A stretch of 64,000 nucleotides of DNA from Zoroaster sp. YZ-2022 (lineage: Eukaryota; Echinodermata; Asteroidea; Forcipulatida; Zoroasteridae): assembly GCA_029582265.1 (NCBI GenBank), contig CM055828.1, positions 17,123,430 through 17,187,429 on the forward strand. The letters are read 5' to 3'. The stretch's first letter is position 1. The number at the start of each line of letters is the position of its first letter. The translations under genes and the position numbers were made by a program. The notes below the pieces were generated by a model. That model made no database searches, was not told the DNA's origin, and saw only the letters and a list, made by a program, of their open reading frames with translations. Shown piece after piece: positions 10,430 through 21,676 of this stretch.

Positions 10430-11113
10430 CATAGCTGCCAACTATTACGAAAAAATAGTAATTATTACGAATTAATGAAAAAAATACGAAAATACGAATT
10501 TACTCTTGAAAGTTACGATTTTAAAATTTTCCGCCCCAAACTTTGCTTTGACAACCAAATTCACGGAATTCGGATTCAGATCGATTCTTTTTTCTCATGT
10601 ACTTACGTTGATTTCATTGCAAACAAAACCAAACACCCAAAATCGCTTAGTAGTATCGATGTTATTGCAGGGCACCAGCCAGTTCAGATTACATGTGTGA
10701 AAACGACTTGGAACCAGCATGCTTGTCGTACAATCGCCGGTTAGTGTAGTATCGATATTATTGCAGGGTACCAGCCAGTTCGTGGATTATATTTGTAAAA
10801 ACGACTGGGAACCAGCGTGTGATAGCTATTCAAATGGCGCCCAAACATTGCCATGTGAATTTCGAAGTTCGTAGTTTTCACGAAACGTTTTTTTCAAACT
10901 TAAGTTTTTGTGAGCGATATCATCATGACTTCCAAGGCAACCAAAAAGGGACAGTTTTACAGTGAAAAATACGGAAAGGAATTTGAGTTCATCACAACGT
11001 CAAGAGAAGACAAACCGCATGCATTTTGTATACATTATACATGTACGTGTACGTACCTACGTAATATGCGCGGGTTGATTACGAATTGGAATTTTGAAAT
11101 GTTGGCAGCTATG
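10430..11113 (+). mobile_element. 684-bp TIR DNA transposon relic with 6-bp target duplication
   Basis: A perfect 13-bp terminal inverted repeat, CATAGCTGCCAAC, begins at 10430 and ends at 11113. CATCTT directly abuts both ends (10424-10429 and 11114-11119). The interior contains a duplicated block (TTGCAGGGCACCAGCCAGTT near 10665 and again near 10764) and a conserved-looking coding start at 10925. The ends resemble hAT termini, but hAT duplications are normally 8 bp. It is probably a deletion derivative of a larger autonomous element. Confidence 0.7.
10925..11035 (+). pseudogene. N-terminal fragment of a zinc-finger-type transposase (putative)
   Basis: From ATG 10925 the frame reads a basic start, then KYGKEFEFITTSREDKPHAFC, after which similarity to any protein-like pattern is lost in GTACATGTAC-rich sequence. 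The pattern of a K-rich start, Y-x-K-E-F-x-F-I, S-R-x-D-x-x-x-A-F-C resembles the N-terminal BED/C2H2-like region found in many animal hAT-type transposases. The second half of the finger (further C and H residues) is missing. It lies inside the 684-bp TIR element, so it is a relic rather than a host gene. Assignment is by pattern memory, not by search. Confidence 0.4.
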
Positions 11114-11119
11114 CATCTT

Positions 11120-12245
11120 TATGGGCAATGTTGATTTGGCTGCGAGCTACCTCAAGTGGTGTCATTTACAATACCTACAAAGTATAGACCTTTCCTGACC
11201 AATGATGTACCAAATTTGTTTGAACACTTGCTTGCAGCTCACGGTGCAATGCATGGGTAAACATGCAATTAAAATTTGAATTTTTCTGCACTGAATACTT
11301 TTTGTTAAATGTTACCTCAAAATTTGGATGCAACTTACAACAATGTAGTTCCAGTGGTTTCTGCTTTCTAGTCATTGAAATTGCAAGTATGCAACTGGCA
11401 TTGCACCTCCAGTGGAACGGTCTACATACATCTACGTATGCATGTACCTGTTGAGGGCGCCCTACATTGTACGTGCAAGCAGCATCTGTCACCAGAATGT
11501 ATCTCTGGTTAGAATGCGCGAAAATGTCATTCTAGCCTCCATTTTCGTTAATGGTTACCAAGGAAGAGATTTTGAAATAGTGAGCTGCGAAGTGGAATAT
11601 ATACAATGTACATGTATGATTCAGATGTACATGTGTGCACATGTACACGTGTGTAAACTTCTACATTTACGTACATGTACATGACATATAAGAACAAAAA
11701 TAAGAACTATAATTGTTTTTCAAACAGCAATAAAACACCCATTCTCACTCATATTTATTCTCAGTCTGCTGTTAGAGCCTCAGTCAGCATATTAGACGGC
11801 AAATTAACCACCAAATCGATCCTCAGTCGGCAAATAAACCACCAAATCAAACCATTAAAGCGGGCTTTGAATGTTTGTGCTCGAGGTGATTTCATTTTGG
11901 GGAGAAAATTTCCCCAGCCTACCTCTCCCCTTTTGTCAGGTTCCCTGTATACATGTACGCAAAAGTGAGATTATAGGGTTGGACCTCTCAATGCATGAAA
12001 AGGGACCAGACTATTTCCCTGTCCAGCCTCAGTTTGGTAACTTGGACTTGTATTGAAGAAAAACCAAGATGGCTGATTCATAACAAAGGTCTATAGGTAC
12101 TATTGTTTTTGAGGAAAATTATGAAAAACTAATGACATGTTTGTTTTATGTTTTTGCAAGACGGTAACTTTGTGTAAATTTGACATATGGGCAGTTCCAT
12201 CAATGGTTACTCACATTACATCTTGAGGTATTGGGCCCACTCTTA
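11120..12245. other. No gene recognised
   Basis: Several open frames overlap here (11175-12056) but none shows a domain or splice-site support. CAGTCGGCAAATAAACCACC-type words are repeated at 11790-11850. GTACATGT palindromes cluster at 11600-11690. Confidence 0.45.
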
Positions 12246-12249
12246 AAGC

Positions 12250-12842
12250 CTTACTAACCCTAACCTTCCTAAGTCCTCCAAAATCCTCTTTGCTAAAGTG
12301 AAGGATTTTGAAGGATTGAGGATACATACTACATGCTCTTTTTTAAATTTTTTAAAATTTTTGTTATGCAATTCGCCCCACACAAGGCCAATGGCCACTC
12401 CAAGGTGGGGGCTACTCAGTCATTAAGTTGTTACAACGACTCCACACTGAAGAAACCAGCCCCTCGCACCGAAACAAGACAAGTTAATAACCAGCCTCTT
12501 CACGGTGCGAATAGGACTTTGCTAAAGTGAAGGATTTTGGAGGATTGAGGTTATTAGGCATACTTGCCTTTCCATGGTACATGTACAGCCATGTTTGTTG
12601 TAGTGATTGCAAGGTCAGTGCTTGGGTCAGTGGACACTGTTTATTGCACCATGCATGTAGGGAGGGTCCCTGGCCATGTACATGTATCACAGATTAGAAA
12701 CACATGTGTGCATACATGTCGTGTGCTTGCTTTACTACTGAAGGATTTTGGAGGATTCAGGTTATGTGTAAGCAAATGGGCCTAGGGAGTTAGGAAAGAT
12801 TCAGGTTATGTGTAAGCAAATGGGCCTAGGGAGTTAGGGCTA
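12250..12842 (+). mobile_element. Composite CCCTAACC-ended element
   Basis: The left end reads TAACCCTAACCTTCCTAAG and the right end GGGAGTTAGGGCTAA. TTAA sites are degraded. A 190-bp segment (about 12322-12512) without the family motifs interrupts it. A 45-bp unit ending GGGCCTAGGGAGTTAG is tandemly duplicated at 12748-12836. Much of it is the reverse complement of 1472-1903. Words of the AAGGATTTTGGAGGATT type recur, as in 44690-44804. Confidence 0.5.
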
Positions 12843-13672
12843 ATATTCAGTGTATTTCACTCAACAGATATTTCATAATAGTTTCATTATGCCCAGACAT
12901 TCCTCGGCACAAAAAACGAGAAAAATACTGATTACTCATACATTTTTCGGACATGTCTTAAATACATGTATAGCATGTATATATAAAAAAATTCTGAAAT
13001 TTTTATTTTGTGCTGAGTAAGGTCTGGGTATAATACAACTAACTGTGAAAAAAAACTAAAGAGTGAAATACATATTATGGCATTAAGAGTGAGTCCAAAA
13101 CCTCAAAAAATGAAACGTAACCATGAAATTGCACATACATCAATTTGTGTTTTCTATGTGAAGAAAGCGCTTCAAACAGACTAATTGTTCAGGATGATTG
13201 GTACTAGTACCAACTTGACACCAAGGAATATTCTCGATAATACTTTGTAAATTTCATAATCCCCTGTAAGGGCAAGGGACTCGCGATCAAAAAGGTGGAA
13301 GTTAGAGAGATTGAACATCATGTATGGTAAATTAAATTCTGGCTTGCAGAATTTGGGATGTTGATTTGCACTGAATTACACAACAGTCGTCGTACGTAAT
13401 TTGTCTTCACTGTGCAGATCAGGTTGTTCAGTGTGTGTCTTCTCTGATGCACAATGCCAACGCATTGTTGTCATTTGAAATCTTCGCCTCCCTGCTGTGA
13501 TTCATTTAAAATACATACATTGTAGGTTAAATTTTACAATTCATTTGTATGGCATCAAATGTCACAACAAATTAATCTTCCATTACATATCCTTTCCCCA
13601 AAAAGAAAAAGAATAAACAATAACTAGAAAAAAATTCAACTGTTGTTAAAAATTGAATGTGAATTTGCATTA

Positions 13673-13853
13673 CAATGGGACTTCCCACCCCACCATACCC
13701 TGCACTTGGAGTTGCTTCAAAAACACGTCCAGACTTGTCTGGACATTGGTGGGGCTCTCTCCAGGCGTCAGGCCCTGCCTCATTTGATGATTTCATGGGC
13801 AGTGCAAAAGTTGCTGGAGCCAGAAAGCTCCTGACAGTGCGGTCAGATGGTAG
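13673..13853 (+). other. Possible host exon of unresolved frame
   Basis: A moderately GC-rich patch in AT-rich surroundings stays open in two + frames and one - frame. One + frame reads PASFDDFMGSAKVAGARK and leads into a good donor at about 13850 (GATG followed by GTAGGT). The other + frame gives an amphipathic-helix-like stretch (HLELLQKHVQTCLDIGG) ending at a TGA near 13835. A plausible acceptor (GGGCTCTCTCCAG) lies at about 13766. I do not recognise the protein. It could equally be a chance open region. Confidence 0.25.
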
Positions 13854-13879
13854 GTGACAGTTTGCATTTAATGCTGGCA

Positions 13880-14584
13880 TAATGAATGGTAAGGATTGAG
13901 AAATTGCACTTAATTTGAAAGTGAATTCAATTTGTTCCTCATCAGCTACGTGTACACGTGCCTATACTACAATGTACATGTACTGTATGTGAAATTCAAT
14001 TCAATTTTTAATCCGTCAGTTTGTTGTAAAATCTGGTCAAGTTATTTTAAATCTACATCTGTAAGAACGCAAGCATTTTATTGTTTTAAAAAATACAAAA
14101 GTAAACTGCAAAATGTATGGTAAATATTTTTAGGGTTTTGTGCACTGAGGTTGTACAGTGTAGGTACAATTGTACATTACATTGGGTATCCTTTACCTCA
14201 AGGTTATTACACAGTATGTGTACATTATAATGTATGTACATGTACATGAATGTACATATACATGTACATGTATGTACGTGTACAATGTATGTATGAATGC
14301 ATTGATCACATTACTGTGTACAGTGTTACAGTATCGTACATGTACCATAATCGTTTGTATGGAACACCTTTTGTATGAAATTAGTAGACCTACATGTTGC
14401 AGTACAGTGTAAAATGTACAGTTTAAATATTATGTACCGGTATGTATGCATCATATCAAAAATGTGTTTACTAAATGTGAGGTTCTAGATCATTAGAATA
14501 GGCCTGAATATTAGAATGGGTCTTGAAAAAAAATGTGTTTTGTCTATCATAGAGCATCAAAATAGCTGATTTTGTGCTTTACAA
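13880..14584. other. No gene recognised; GTACATGTAC-rich
   Basis: The stretch 14215-14345 is packed with GTACATGTACATGTATGTAC-type palindromic words. No coding or RNA features are seen. Confidence 0.5.
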
Positions 14585-14826
14585 CCCTAACCACCCCATA
14601 TCCTGCAAAATCCTCCCAAGGGGCACCTTTTTGGGGAAAAATTCAGCACTGTTGGAAACTGGTACTTTCACTGATTCAAATGGGGGAAATTACTACCTGG
14701 CAAGAAGTACAGGCCATAAGTGCTGAATATGAAAGATCAACGAAAATGCATGGTGCATTTTGAAGATAAGGGCTTGTTTCCAAAAGTGCAGGAAGGTTCC
14801 TAGCCAGAATACCTAGGGTGTTAGGG
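14585..14826. mobile_element. TTAA element, CCCTAACC ends, abutting the next copy
   Basis: The left end CCCTAACCACCCC follows a mutated site (ACAA, 14581-14584). The right end CCTAGGGTGTTAGGG meets TTAA 14827-14830, which is also the left TTAA of the 82-bp MITE at 14831. Two elements thus share one target. Confidence 0.6.
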
Positions 14827-14830
14827 TTAA

Positions 14831-14912
14831 CCCTAACTCCCAAGACAACAAAGCCAGTTGGAGGATTTTGAAGGATTTTTATTGTTTTAGTACAATGCCT
14901 AGGGAGTTAGGG
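14831..14912 (-). mobile_element. 82-bp TTAA MITE with telomere-like ends (copy 2)
   Basis: TTAA at 14827-14830 and 14913-14916 flanks 82 bp. Reverse-complemented, it aligns without gaps to 2490-2571, including the central AATAAAAATCCTTCAAAATC block. Ends are CCCTAACTCCC and complement. Confidence 0.8.
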
Positions 14913-15135
14913 TTAATGAGTAAACTGCATATCATTTCATATAAATTACGTGTAATTAAGCACAGAAAGTTCTGTATGTTTTTATAGAAAATATTTTCTT
15001 TTTAATGTTTTTTTTTTACTGATCATGCAATAAGTAACGGTACAGTTTTGTACGTCATTTTTATGTATTTGACTTTTTAAATTGCATGTCTTTCAATATC
15101 CTACATAAATGTGTAATTTGTACAAAATGTGTAGT

Positions 15136-15571
15136 CCATGTGGTGTTATGGCTGAGCGGTTTAATGCATTGAAGGTGTACTCTGATGGCCGAGTAGTCAC
15201 GTATGTCCATGGGGTGTCGTGGCCGAGCGGTCTAGCTTACCGGATTCAAGTTCTGGTGTTAGCAACATAATGTGGGTTCGAATCACGGCCGTGACACTTG
15301 TGTCCTTGAGCAAGACACTTAATCATAATTGCTTCTCTCCACCCAGGGGTTAAATGGGTACCTGTGAAGGCAGAGTTGGTTTGCTCTATATGCGCTAGAA
15401 ATGGCAGCAATTGAGCTGTATACTCCCCAGGGAGCTGAGATGGTTTCAGGAATGATTTATGAGCCTTATGAGCCTTATGAGCAGGGATAATAATATAATG
15501 CGCCTTGAGCACCACTTAGTTGGTGGATACGTGCGCTATATAAATCCACACATTATTATTATTATTATTAT
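15136..15571 (+). mobile_element. Full-length tRNA-derived SINE with broken heads upstream
   Basis: A complete copy starts at about 15207 with GTGTCGTGGCCGAGCGGTC (A-box arm), followed by the B-box GGGTTCGAATCAC near 15271, a body containing GTCCTTGAGCAAGACACTTA, a GCGCTATATAAATCCACA motif and an (ATT)n tail at 15552-15570. Degenerate head-like pieces at 15146-15200 (GGCTGAGCGGTTTAA, GATGGCCGAGTAGTC) precede it. The internal Pol III promoter and the tail are typical of SINE2 elements. Confidence 0.85.
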
Positions 15572-15580
15572 GTACATGTA

Positions 15581-15890
15581 GAACCTGTTTGAATCCTGGC
15601 CGCGACCTTGGTGCATGTACTTTTGTCCTTGAGCAAGACATTTGACTGTAATTGCTTCTCTTGACCCAGGAATATAAATGGATACCTGTGAGGGTAGAGA
15701 TGGTTAATGTGTTTTTAACATAAAAACTTAATGGGTTGCACATAATGGGTTGTATATTCCCTAGGGAGCTGAGAAAGGAATGATATTGGCTCAGTGAACA
15801 GGGGAAATGATGTAACTTAGCACATTGGGACATTGTGTGAAATGCGCTATGTACATGTACATGCAAGAATGAAATATATTTTTTGTACAT
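15581..15890 (+). mobile_element. Diverged second SINE copy in tandem
   Basis: Directly after the (ATT)n tail, a diverged copy begins within the B-box region (GTTTGAATCCTGGCC). It continues with TTGTCCTTGAGCAAGACATT, GCTTCTCTTGACCCAGGA, GGATACCTGTGAGGG and CCCTAGGGAGCTGAG, matching the order of motifs in the full copy. Its 3' end is degraded near 15850. Confidence 0.65.
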
Positions 15891-15911
15891 ACAATGTATA
15901 CACTTGACAAT

Positions 15912-16306
15912 TAGGGCTGTGCCGGCTATCCGGATACCCGACCGAAACGGTCATTACCCAGTTCCATTTTTCGGTTCCAATTAACCGTAAACGACTTTTT
16001 AAAATTCGGACTTAACATTTGAGCGGTGCGAACAGAAATCTGTGACTCTTGAACAATGTAATGTTTACACTGTTACAGACAATTATCTTTAAATTCAAGA
16101 GATAGCACTCCATTAAAGAAAAGATCGATTTAAGTATGGTATCCTCTGTATTGTAAACGTCAATTTGTTACCATTTGCAGTACATGTATTTGTACACCAC
16201 CGGAGGCATGTTTTCAACAAAAATGAAAACGGATATCTGGGTATCCGAAGTTTCCTGTCGGATATCCGGTTCCAAAAATACATGTATCTGAAAACGCACA
16301 GCCCTA
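15912..16306. mobile_element. hAT MITE with exact 8-bp target duplication
   Basis: Terminal inverted repeats TAGGGCTGTGC and GCACAGCCCTA bound a 395-bp element. TTGACAAT occurs directly on both sides (15904-15911 and 16307-16314). Subterminal ATCCGGATACCC / GGGTATCCG words form further inverted repeats. The 8-bp duplication and TAGGG-type ends fit hAT. No transposase is encoded. Confidence 0.85.
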
Positions 16307-16314
16307 TTGACAAT

Positions 16315-17090
16315 CCTAATTCAATGTCTTTCATCAATTCACATTTGTGTAACTATTTCTTTCTGACATTTTTGGCACTGAATAATTCATTAGTAAATAA
16401 AGATAAATTAAAATATTTGCCCAATTGCACAATGACTTTTTGCATTCGCGATCCTTCATGTTGTTAATCATTAAATGAATGGCCTTGTACTTATGACATT
16501 TCTATACAAGGCAACGCCCAAATAATCAGATGGAACAGTCAGTGATGATGTTATTGTTCTTGATGACATCATCACTGTTGCATTATTACACCAGCTTTTC
16601 AAGCGCCTATGTACAAATTGTAGGAATGCTTTAACCACACTGAAACATTAGTGCACAAGATTTTGTGTTCACATACAATGTACAGTGTACGTACAATCGT
16701 TACACCGTACATGGTTGCACAGACTTAGGTTCAATCAATTACAGTTGTACATTTATTCAGTGCATTATCAGCAGAGATCAAATTTCCCATTTAAAATAAA
16801 AACAAAACGGTACTTGCATGTGATGGAGTGTATCATGTATGTATATTTCCCGTTTAAAGATGTATTTCTTGTGTTTTTTGGCTATTTTAACAGCAAATTT
16901 CATTAATTTTCTTTTACATTGGACCATTGCTATTTTACTAAAGGAAGGGTTCAATACAAATGCTTTAAAATGACTCATTTCTCAATATAATTGTGAGAAT
17001 TATGATATTTCTGTAAATTAATTGAAGCACTTTTTTTTAACTGTTAAACCAAGCCTCTGACAACTATATTTTGGGTGAAATATCTCATTT
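16315..17090. other. No gene recognised
   Basis: AT-rich intergenic sequence. The inverted words GATGATGTTATTG and TGATGACATCATCA near 16541-16570 are the only notable structure. Confidence 0.45.
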
Positions 17091-17664
17091 TAAATGAAAT
17101 TATCAATGTTCTAAAATGAAATTTTCAGTGTTCTAAAATGAAATTATCAATGTTCTAAAATGAAATTATCAGTGTTCTAAAATGAAATTATCAGTGTTCT
17201 AAAATGAAATTATCAGTGTTCTAAAATGAAATTATCATTGTTCTAAAATGAAATTATCAGTGTTCTAAAATGAAATTATCATTGTTCTAAAATGAAATTA
17301 TCAGTGTTCTAAAATGAAATTATCAGTGTTCTAAAATGAAATTATCAGTGTTCTAAAATGAAATTATCAGTGTTCTAAAATGAAATTATCAGTGTTCTAA
17401 AATGAAATTATCAGTGTTCTAAAATGAAATTATCAGTGTTCTAAAATGAAATTATCAGTGTTCTAAAATGAAATTATCATTGTTCTAAAATGAAATTATC
17501 ATTGTTCTAAAATGAAATTATCAGTGTTCTAAAATGAAATTATCAGTGTTCTAAAATGAAATTATCATTGTTCTAAAATGAAATTATCATTGTTCTAAAA
17601 TGACATTATCAGTGTTCTAAAATGACATTATCAGTGTTCTAAAAGGAAATTATCAGTGTTCTAA
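17091..17664 (+). repeat. 22-bp minisatellite, about 26 units
   Basis: The unit TTCTAAAATGAAATTATCAG plus TG repeats almost perfectly for about 570 bp. The main variation is CAGTG versus CATTG or CAATG at one position; unit edges decay at both ends (TTTTAAATGAAAT at the left, AAAAGGAAATT at the right). It is non-coding. Confidence 0.95.
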
Positions 17665-18254
17665 TGATAAAACATGGTAAAACATGGGCGATGCATTTAT
17701 GTACATCTTTAAGAACAGCCAAATGCAAATGTTTCCAACCAACTTTTGCATACACACTGGGTGGTTTGTAACGTTTGAGTGCATTCAATTCACAGGAAAT
17801 TTCATTCTTGAATGGGCAGGGTAATTTTTTTTTTATAGTTTATACCTTGTAGTACGGTATTGCAGGGGAAGTAATCCACTTCAGTTACAAAATCTAAATA
17901 TCTTCAATTTGTGCATGTACATGTACATGTATATGGGAACGTTTCAATTACCTCTGTTGCCACCGTGAAGTTCAAGGGCCTGCCTTGGTAAAGAGCACAT
18001 CCGAAATAAAAATGTTTAAGAAGGGCACATTTCAAGAGGGAATTTAAGGACTAAGACCAGAGGCAATGGAGAAATTGCCCGTTTTGTTTTTTTCTTGTGT
18101 GAAGTTGAAAGCCTGATTTGTTTTTTGAACAATTCACACATAATTTCCTTCACAATTTGTGTACATATGTATATTGACTTCATTTTCATGGATGATAATT
18201 ATACACATGTACATTTAAGTACAGTACGTGTATACTGTTGTACATGTACTTTAA

Positions 18255-18620
18255 CTCTGCTACACATGGAGGCCACTCCCAACCACTAAATGTCCAATAT
18301 GTTGTACACATATCATTCGTGCATACAAGCCACACTAACCCTTGTAAGTAATCTTGTATGTAAAACTCTGACCACTTTAAAAAAAACACCTATCATTGGG
18401 ATTTTCAGCAGTTATTTTGTAAACACACTCTCAAGAGTAAGCCACCACCAGCCACTGAAACTGAAACATAATAGTATGCCCCTGCAATACATCAATCACA
18501 AACCACTAAAACCAACAGACATATGAGGTATTATGTTACTATGCAGTATAGCCATTAGGAGCCACTGCCTTCCATAGCAATGGCTTGGAGTGGCATCAAT
18601 GGTTTCCACTGATAGGAGGG
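18255..18620 (+). mobile_element. TTAA MITE, diverged family B member
   Basis: TTAA at 18251-18254 and 18621-18624. Left end CTCTGCTACACATGG, right end GATAGGAGGG. It shares CATGGAGGCCACTCC and GGCTTGGAGTGGCATC blocks with family B but has a longer, different middle. Confidence 0.65.
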
Positions 18621-18810
18621 TTAAATTATAAAGTATTAAAGTTTCATGTGATGTACACTACACTGTACATGTTTAAATTGATGAAACTCTTGCATCAGGT
18701 GATAAACAATTGATTTGATTTTTTCCCTTACACCAACGTTAATTGTTATGAAGCACTGTATGCTCATTGCCCGCTGCTATTCAGGATTCTAGCCGGCCAA
18801 TCGTCATCGG

Positions 18811-18880
18811 GCAAGCTCGGTGGTCGAGAGGATAAGACGTCTGCACTAGTAAGCAGGAGGTCATGGTTTCAAATCTTGCC
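18811..18880 (+). pseudogene. tRNA-like sequence (tRNA pseudogene or SINE head)
   Basis: GCAAGCTCGGTGGTCGAGAG resembles an acceptor/D-arm and A-box; GGTTTCAAATCTTGCC resembles the T-arm and closing acceptor strand (GCAAG pairs with CTTGC). The anticodon loop between CTGC and GCAG is 8 nt (ACTAGTAA), so it would not make a standard tRNA. It probably derives from a different tRNA than the main SINE family. Confidence 0.45.
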
Positions 18881-18884
18881 TGTG

Positions 18885-20020
18885 GAGTTTTTTTTTCCAC
18901 AGACACTCGGAAAACACTGACTATACAGTGCTTCATTACATTGGTGCAAGGGCAGAATGAAATCAATGTACACGACATGTTCCAAACAATGTCACTGTGG
19001 CCGAGTTACTGTGCTCTAATCAGTTGTACTCATATCCATGTAGTTTGTACATGTATACAGTATTGGTAATTGCCAGATTATTAAATTATCTAAAAAACTT
19101 ACTTAGTGGAGAGTAGGTACATGTACAGTGTACATAGAGAAAACAGGAATTGTAACAACTAACATGCACTAAATGTACAGTACGTCAAATTTACAAAAAG
19201 TTGCTGTCCAGTGTAAAACTTAAAAATAGAAAAATATGTGATGAATGTTCATTGCTGTTTCGATGAAATGTTCACAGGTTACAAGTAGTTTTATGATAAA
19301 TTTCTAGAAAACTAGAGTGGATGAAATGAATTGACATTGTATACGTTATCAAATACCAGTGTTGCATACGAACCTTCACATTAAAACTATGGTACATGAA
19401 ATAACGAAAGCAGTTTAATACTCAGCATCCTGATTCCTCAAATTAATGTTTTCCCACTTCCAGGAAACCCTCTATAAGAAATCCTTTTCACAGAACAGGT
19501 CACCTGTAAAATGATCCAAGTGTATTTATACATGTATGTCTGTTGTGTGTTTTTTCAGGTTTTGCATAATACGTAACGGTATACCAACAACTTTGACAAA
19601 AATTACTGATAATTATTGGAATAAACCTGGTGTGAAGTACAAAGAAAAGAGAACGGCTGATAAAATGGAATTGTGTGTACAAATTTATGTGTTATTCAAC
19701 AATGACAGCATGCACTGAACCACAAAGAGATTACTTTGTTGTTATGATTCATGTGTTTGCTTGCACGTTGAATGATTTGACTTTGCCTACTGTCCGAGAT
19801 AGGGTAAATATTGATGAATGATGTCACTGCAGCACACAGTGTTTGACCCCACTGCTGGCAGTGTTGACCGCTGACATAATCGACCAATGGTTTCCTAGAC
19901 AAGCATTTATAACAACTGGTCTGCCACAAAACCCCTGGTCTGTGAACTGCATAATAGTGCGTATATGTTCAGTTGAACTTGAGCTGACCCGAAAGCCCCC
20001 ATTGGAATTCTCAGAAGAAA
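18885..20020. other. No gene recognised
   Basis: AT-rich sequence with short open frames (19500-20067) lacking domain or splice support. Confidence 0.45.
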
Positions 20021-20022
20021 TA

Positions 20023-20288
20023 TACTATTCAAAACAATTTAGGGAACACCGGAATAATCTCAGTTAAAGCAAGATCATTTATTTCAGATAAACACAATGT
20101 TTCACAGAATTGATGAGAAACAACTGCACAGTGAAACAGATGATAAAGGATGCATGTAGTGATTACACATTTCATGACATGACTACTGAAAGAGAGAGGG
20201 GGTTACAAATGAAAATCCTGGTTCATGGAACATTTCAAACCTGTTTGATGTTAAAAATCCGGTGTTCCCTAAATTGTTTTGAGTAGTA
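20023..20288 (-). mobile_element. 266-bp TA-target MITE (copy 1, reversed)
   Basis: Ends are TACTATTCAAAACAATTTAG at the left and TTTTGAGTAGTA at the right. The left flank is TA; the right flank is mutated to GA. Same length and content as 20359-20624 and 57971-58236 but inverted. TA duplication is typical of Tc1/mariner-related elements. No coding capacity. Confidence 0.85.
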
Positions 20289-20358
20289 GAAATGATCACA
20301 GTTTAACATAAAAACTGACTTGGTTTGGGTTGATAATCAACAAACATCCCATGAAATA

Positions 20359-20624
20359 TACTACTCAAAACAATTTAGGGAACACCGGATTTTTAACATC
20401 AAATAGGTTTGAAATGTTCCATGAACCGGGATTTTCATTTGCAACCCCCTCTCTCTTTCAGTAGTCATGTCATGAAATGTGTAATCACTACATGCATCCT
20501 TTATCATCTGTTTCACTGTGCAGTTGTTTCTCATCAATTCTGTGAAACATTGTGTTTATCTGAAATAAATGATCTTGCTTTAACTGAGATTATTCCGGTG
20601 TTCCCTAAATTGTTTTGAGTAGTA
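20359..20624 (+). mobile_element. 266-bp TA-target MITE (copy 2)
   Basis: Ends TACTACTCAAAACAATTTAG and complement, flanked by TA at 20357-20358 and 20625-20626. It faces copy 1 across a 70-bp spacer, so the pair forms a roughly 600-bp inverted repeat. Confidence 0.88.
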
Positions 20625-20989
20625 TAAATCTGCCCAAGGGGCTTTCATTAACTTCCCAAGTGAATGTTAGACTTCCCAACTTGAATTTTTCTCTTGAAGG
20701 AGACAAAAATTAGAATGAATGTACAACAAATGTTATTGTATCTTCACCACCTTCACATTGACGACACAATGAAATAAATGTTCACAGCCTTTGTGAATAT
20801 TAAGTTTCAGGCTTTCAGTATACTGTGAAACAAGATGAGCCCAAAATGGAAACTTTGTATAGAAATTACGCTTTTTCATTTTGAAATGTTGGCATTTCTG
20901 TACTACATGTACCCCGTATTTGTACAAACTCAAATTAAAGAGGGAACGTACATTGTCAGCCATTGTTTTTATTCAGTAACCTTGTTTTT

Positions 20990-21000
20990 AATCCAGGTAT

Positions 21001-21057
<57 letters not shown>

Positions 21058-21637
21058 CTCACTTCCGCTACCTTGTGGAGTCCTATAACAAAAGGGAAAG
21101 GCAAGAACAATTGGTCTCCACAAGGAATTTCTAAAGAAGCCATGTCTCCACAAGGAATTTAGTGTACAAACCCTATGAGAAAAGTTTAAGTACAGAGACA
21201 AAGGAAAGAACAATAGAGGTCTCCACAAGGATGCAAAAATGAGAATGTGTGTGTGTGTGTGTGTGTTCAAGCACTGGCCGCGTTATGGGGACAGAGAACA
21301 AAAGAGGGATCCGGAATTACTTAGCTGTGGGGACATTTTGTGTGTCCCCACAACGTTTTTAATCCCCAAAATCCTTTGTATTTTGTCCCCACAACGCCCC
21401 GTGCGGGAATGTGTGTGTGTGTGTGCGTGCGTGTGTACGGGTATTCGGGTATTCGCTACCTTGTGGAGTACTATAACAAAAGGGAAAGGCAAGAACAATA
21501 CATGTATGTCTCCATAGGGAAATTCTAAAGGAGCCATGTCTCCACAAGGAATTTTGTGTACAAACCCTATGAGAAAAGTTAAAGTACAGGAACAAAGGAA
21601 AGAACAATGGAGGGTCTCCACAGTGATACAAAAATGA

Positions 21638-21676
<39 letters not shown>

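Noticed and set aside
15246..15515. SINE-derived ORF (also 26012-26284) as a conserved protein
   Set aside because: Both are translations of the SINE body containing the AAGGCTCAT repeat.
17091..17664. CRISPR-like array
   Set aside because: Units are contiguous 22-bp tandem repeats without unique spacers, in a eukaryotic setting.
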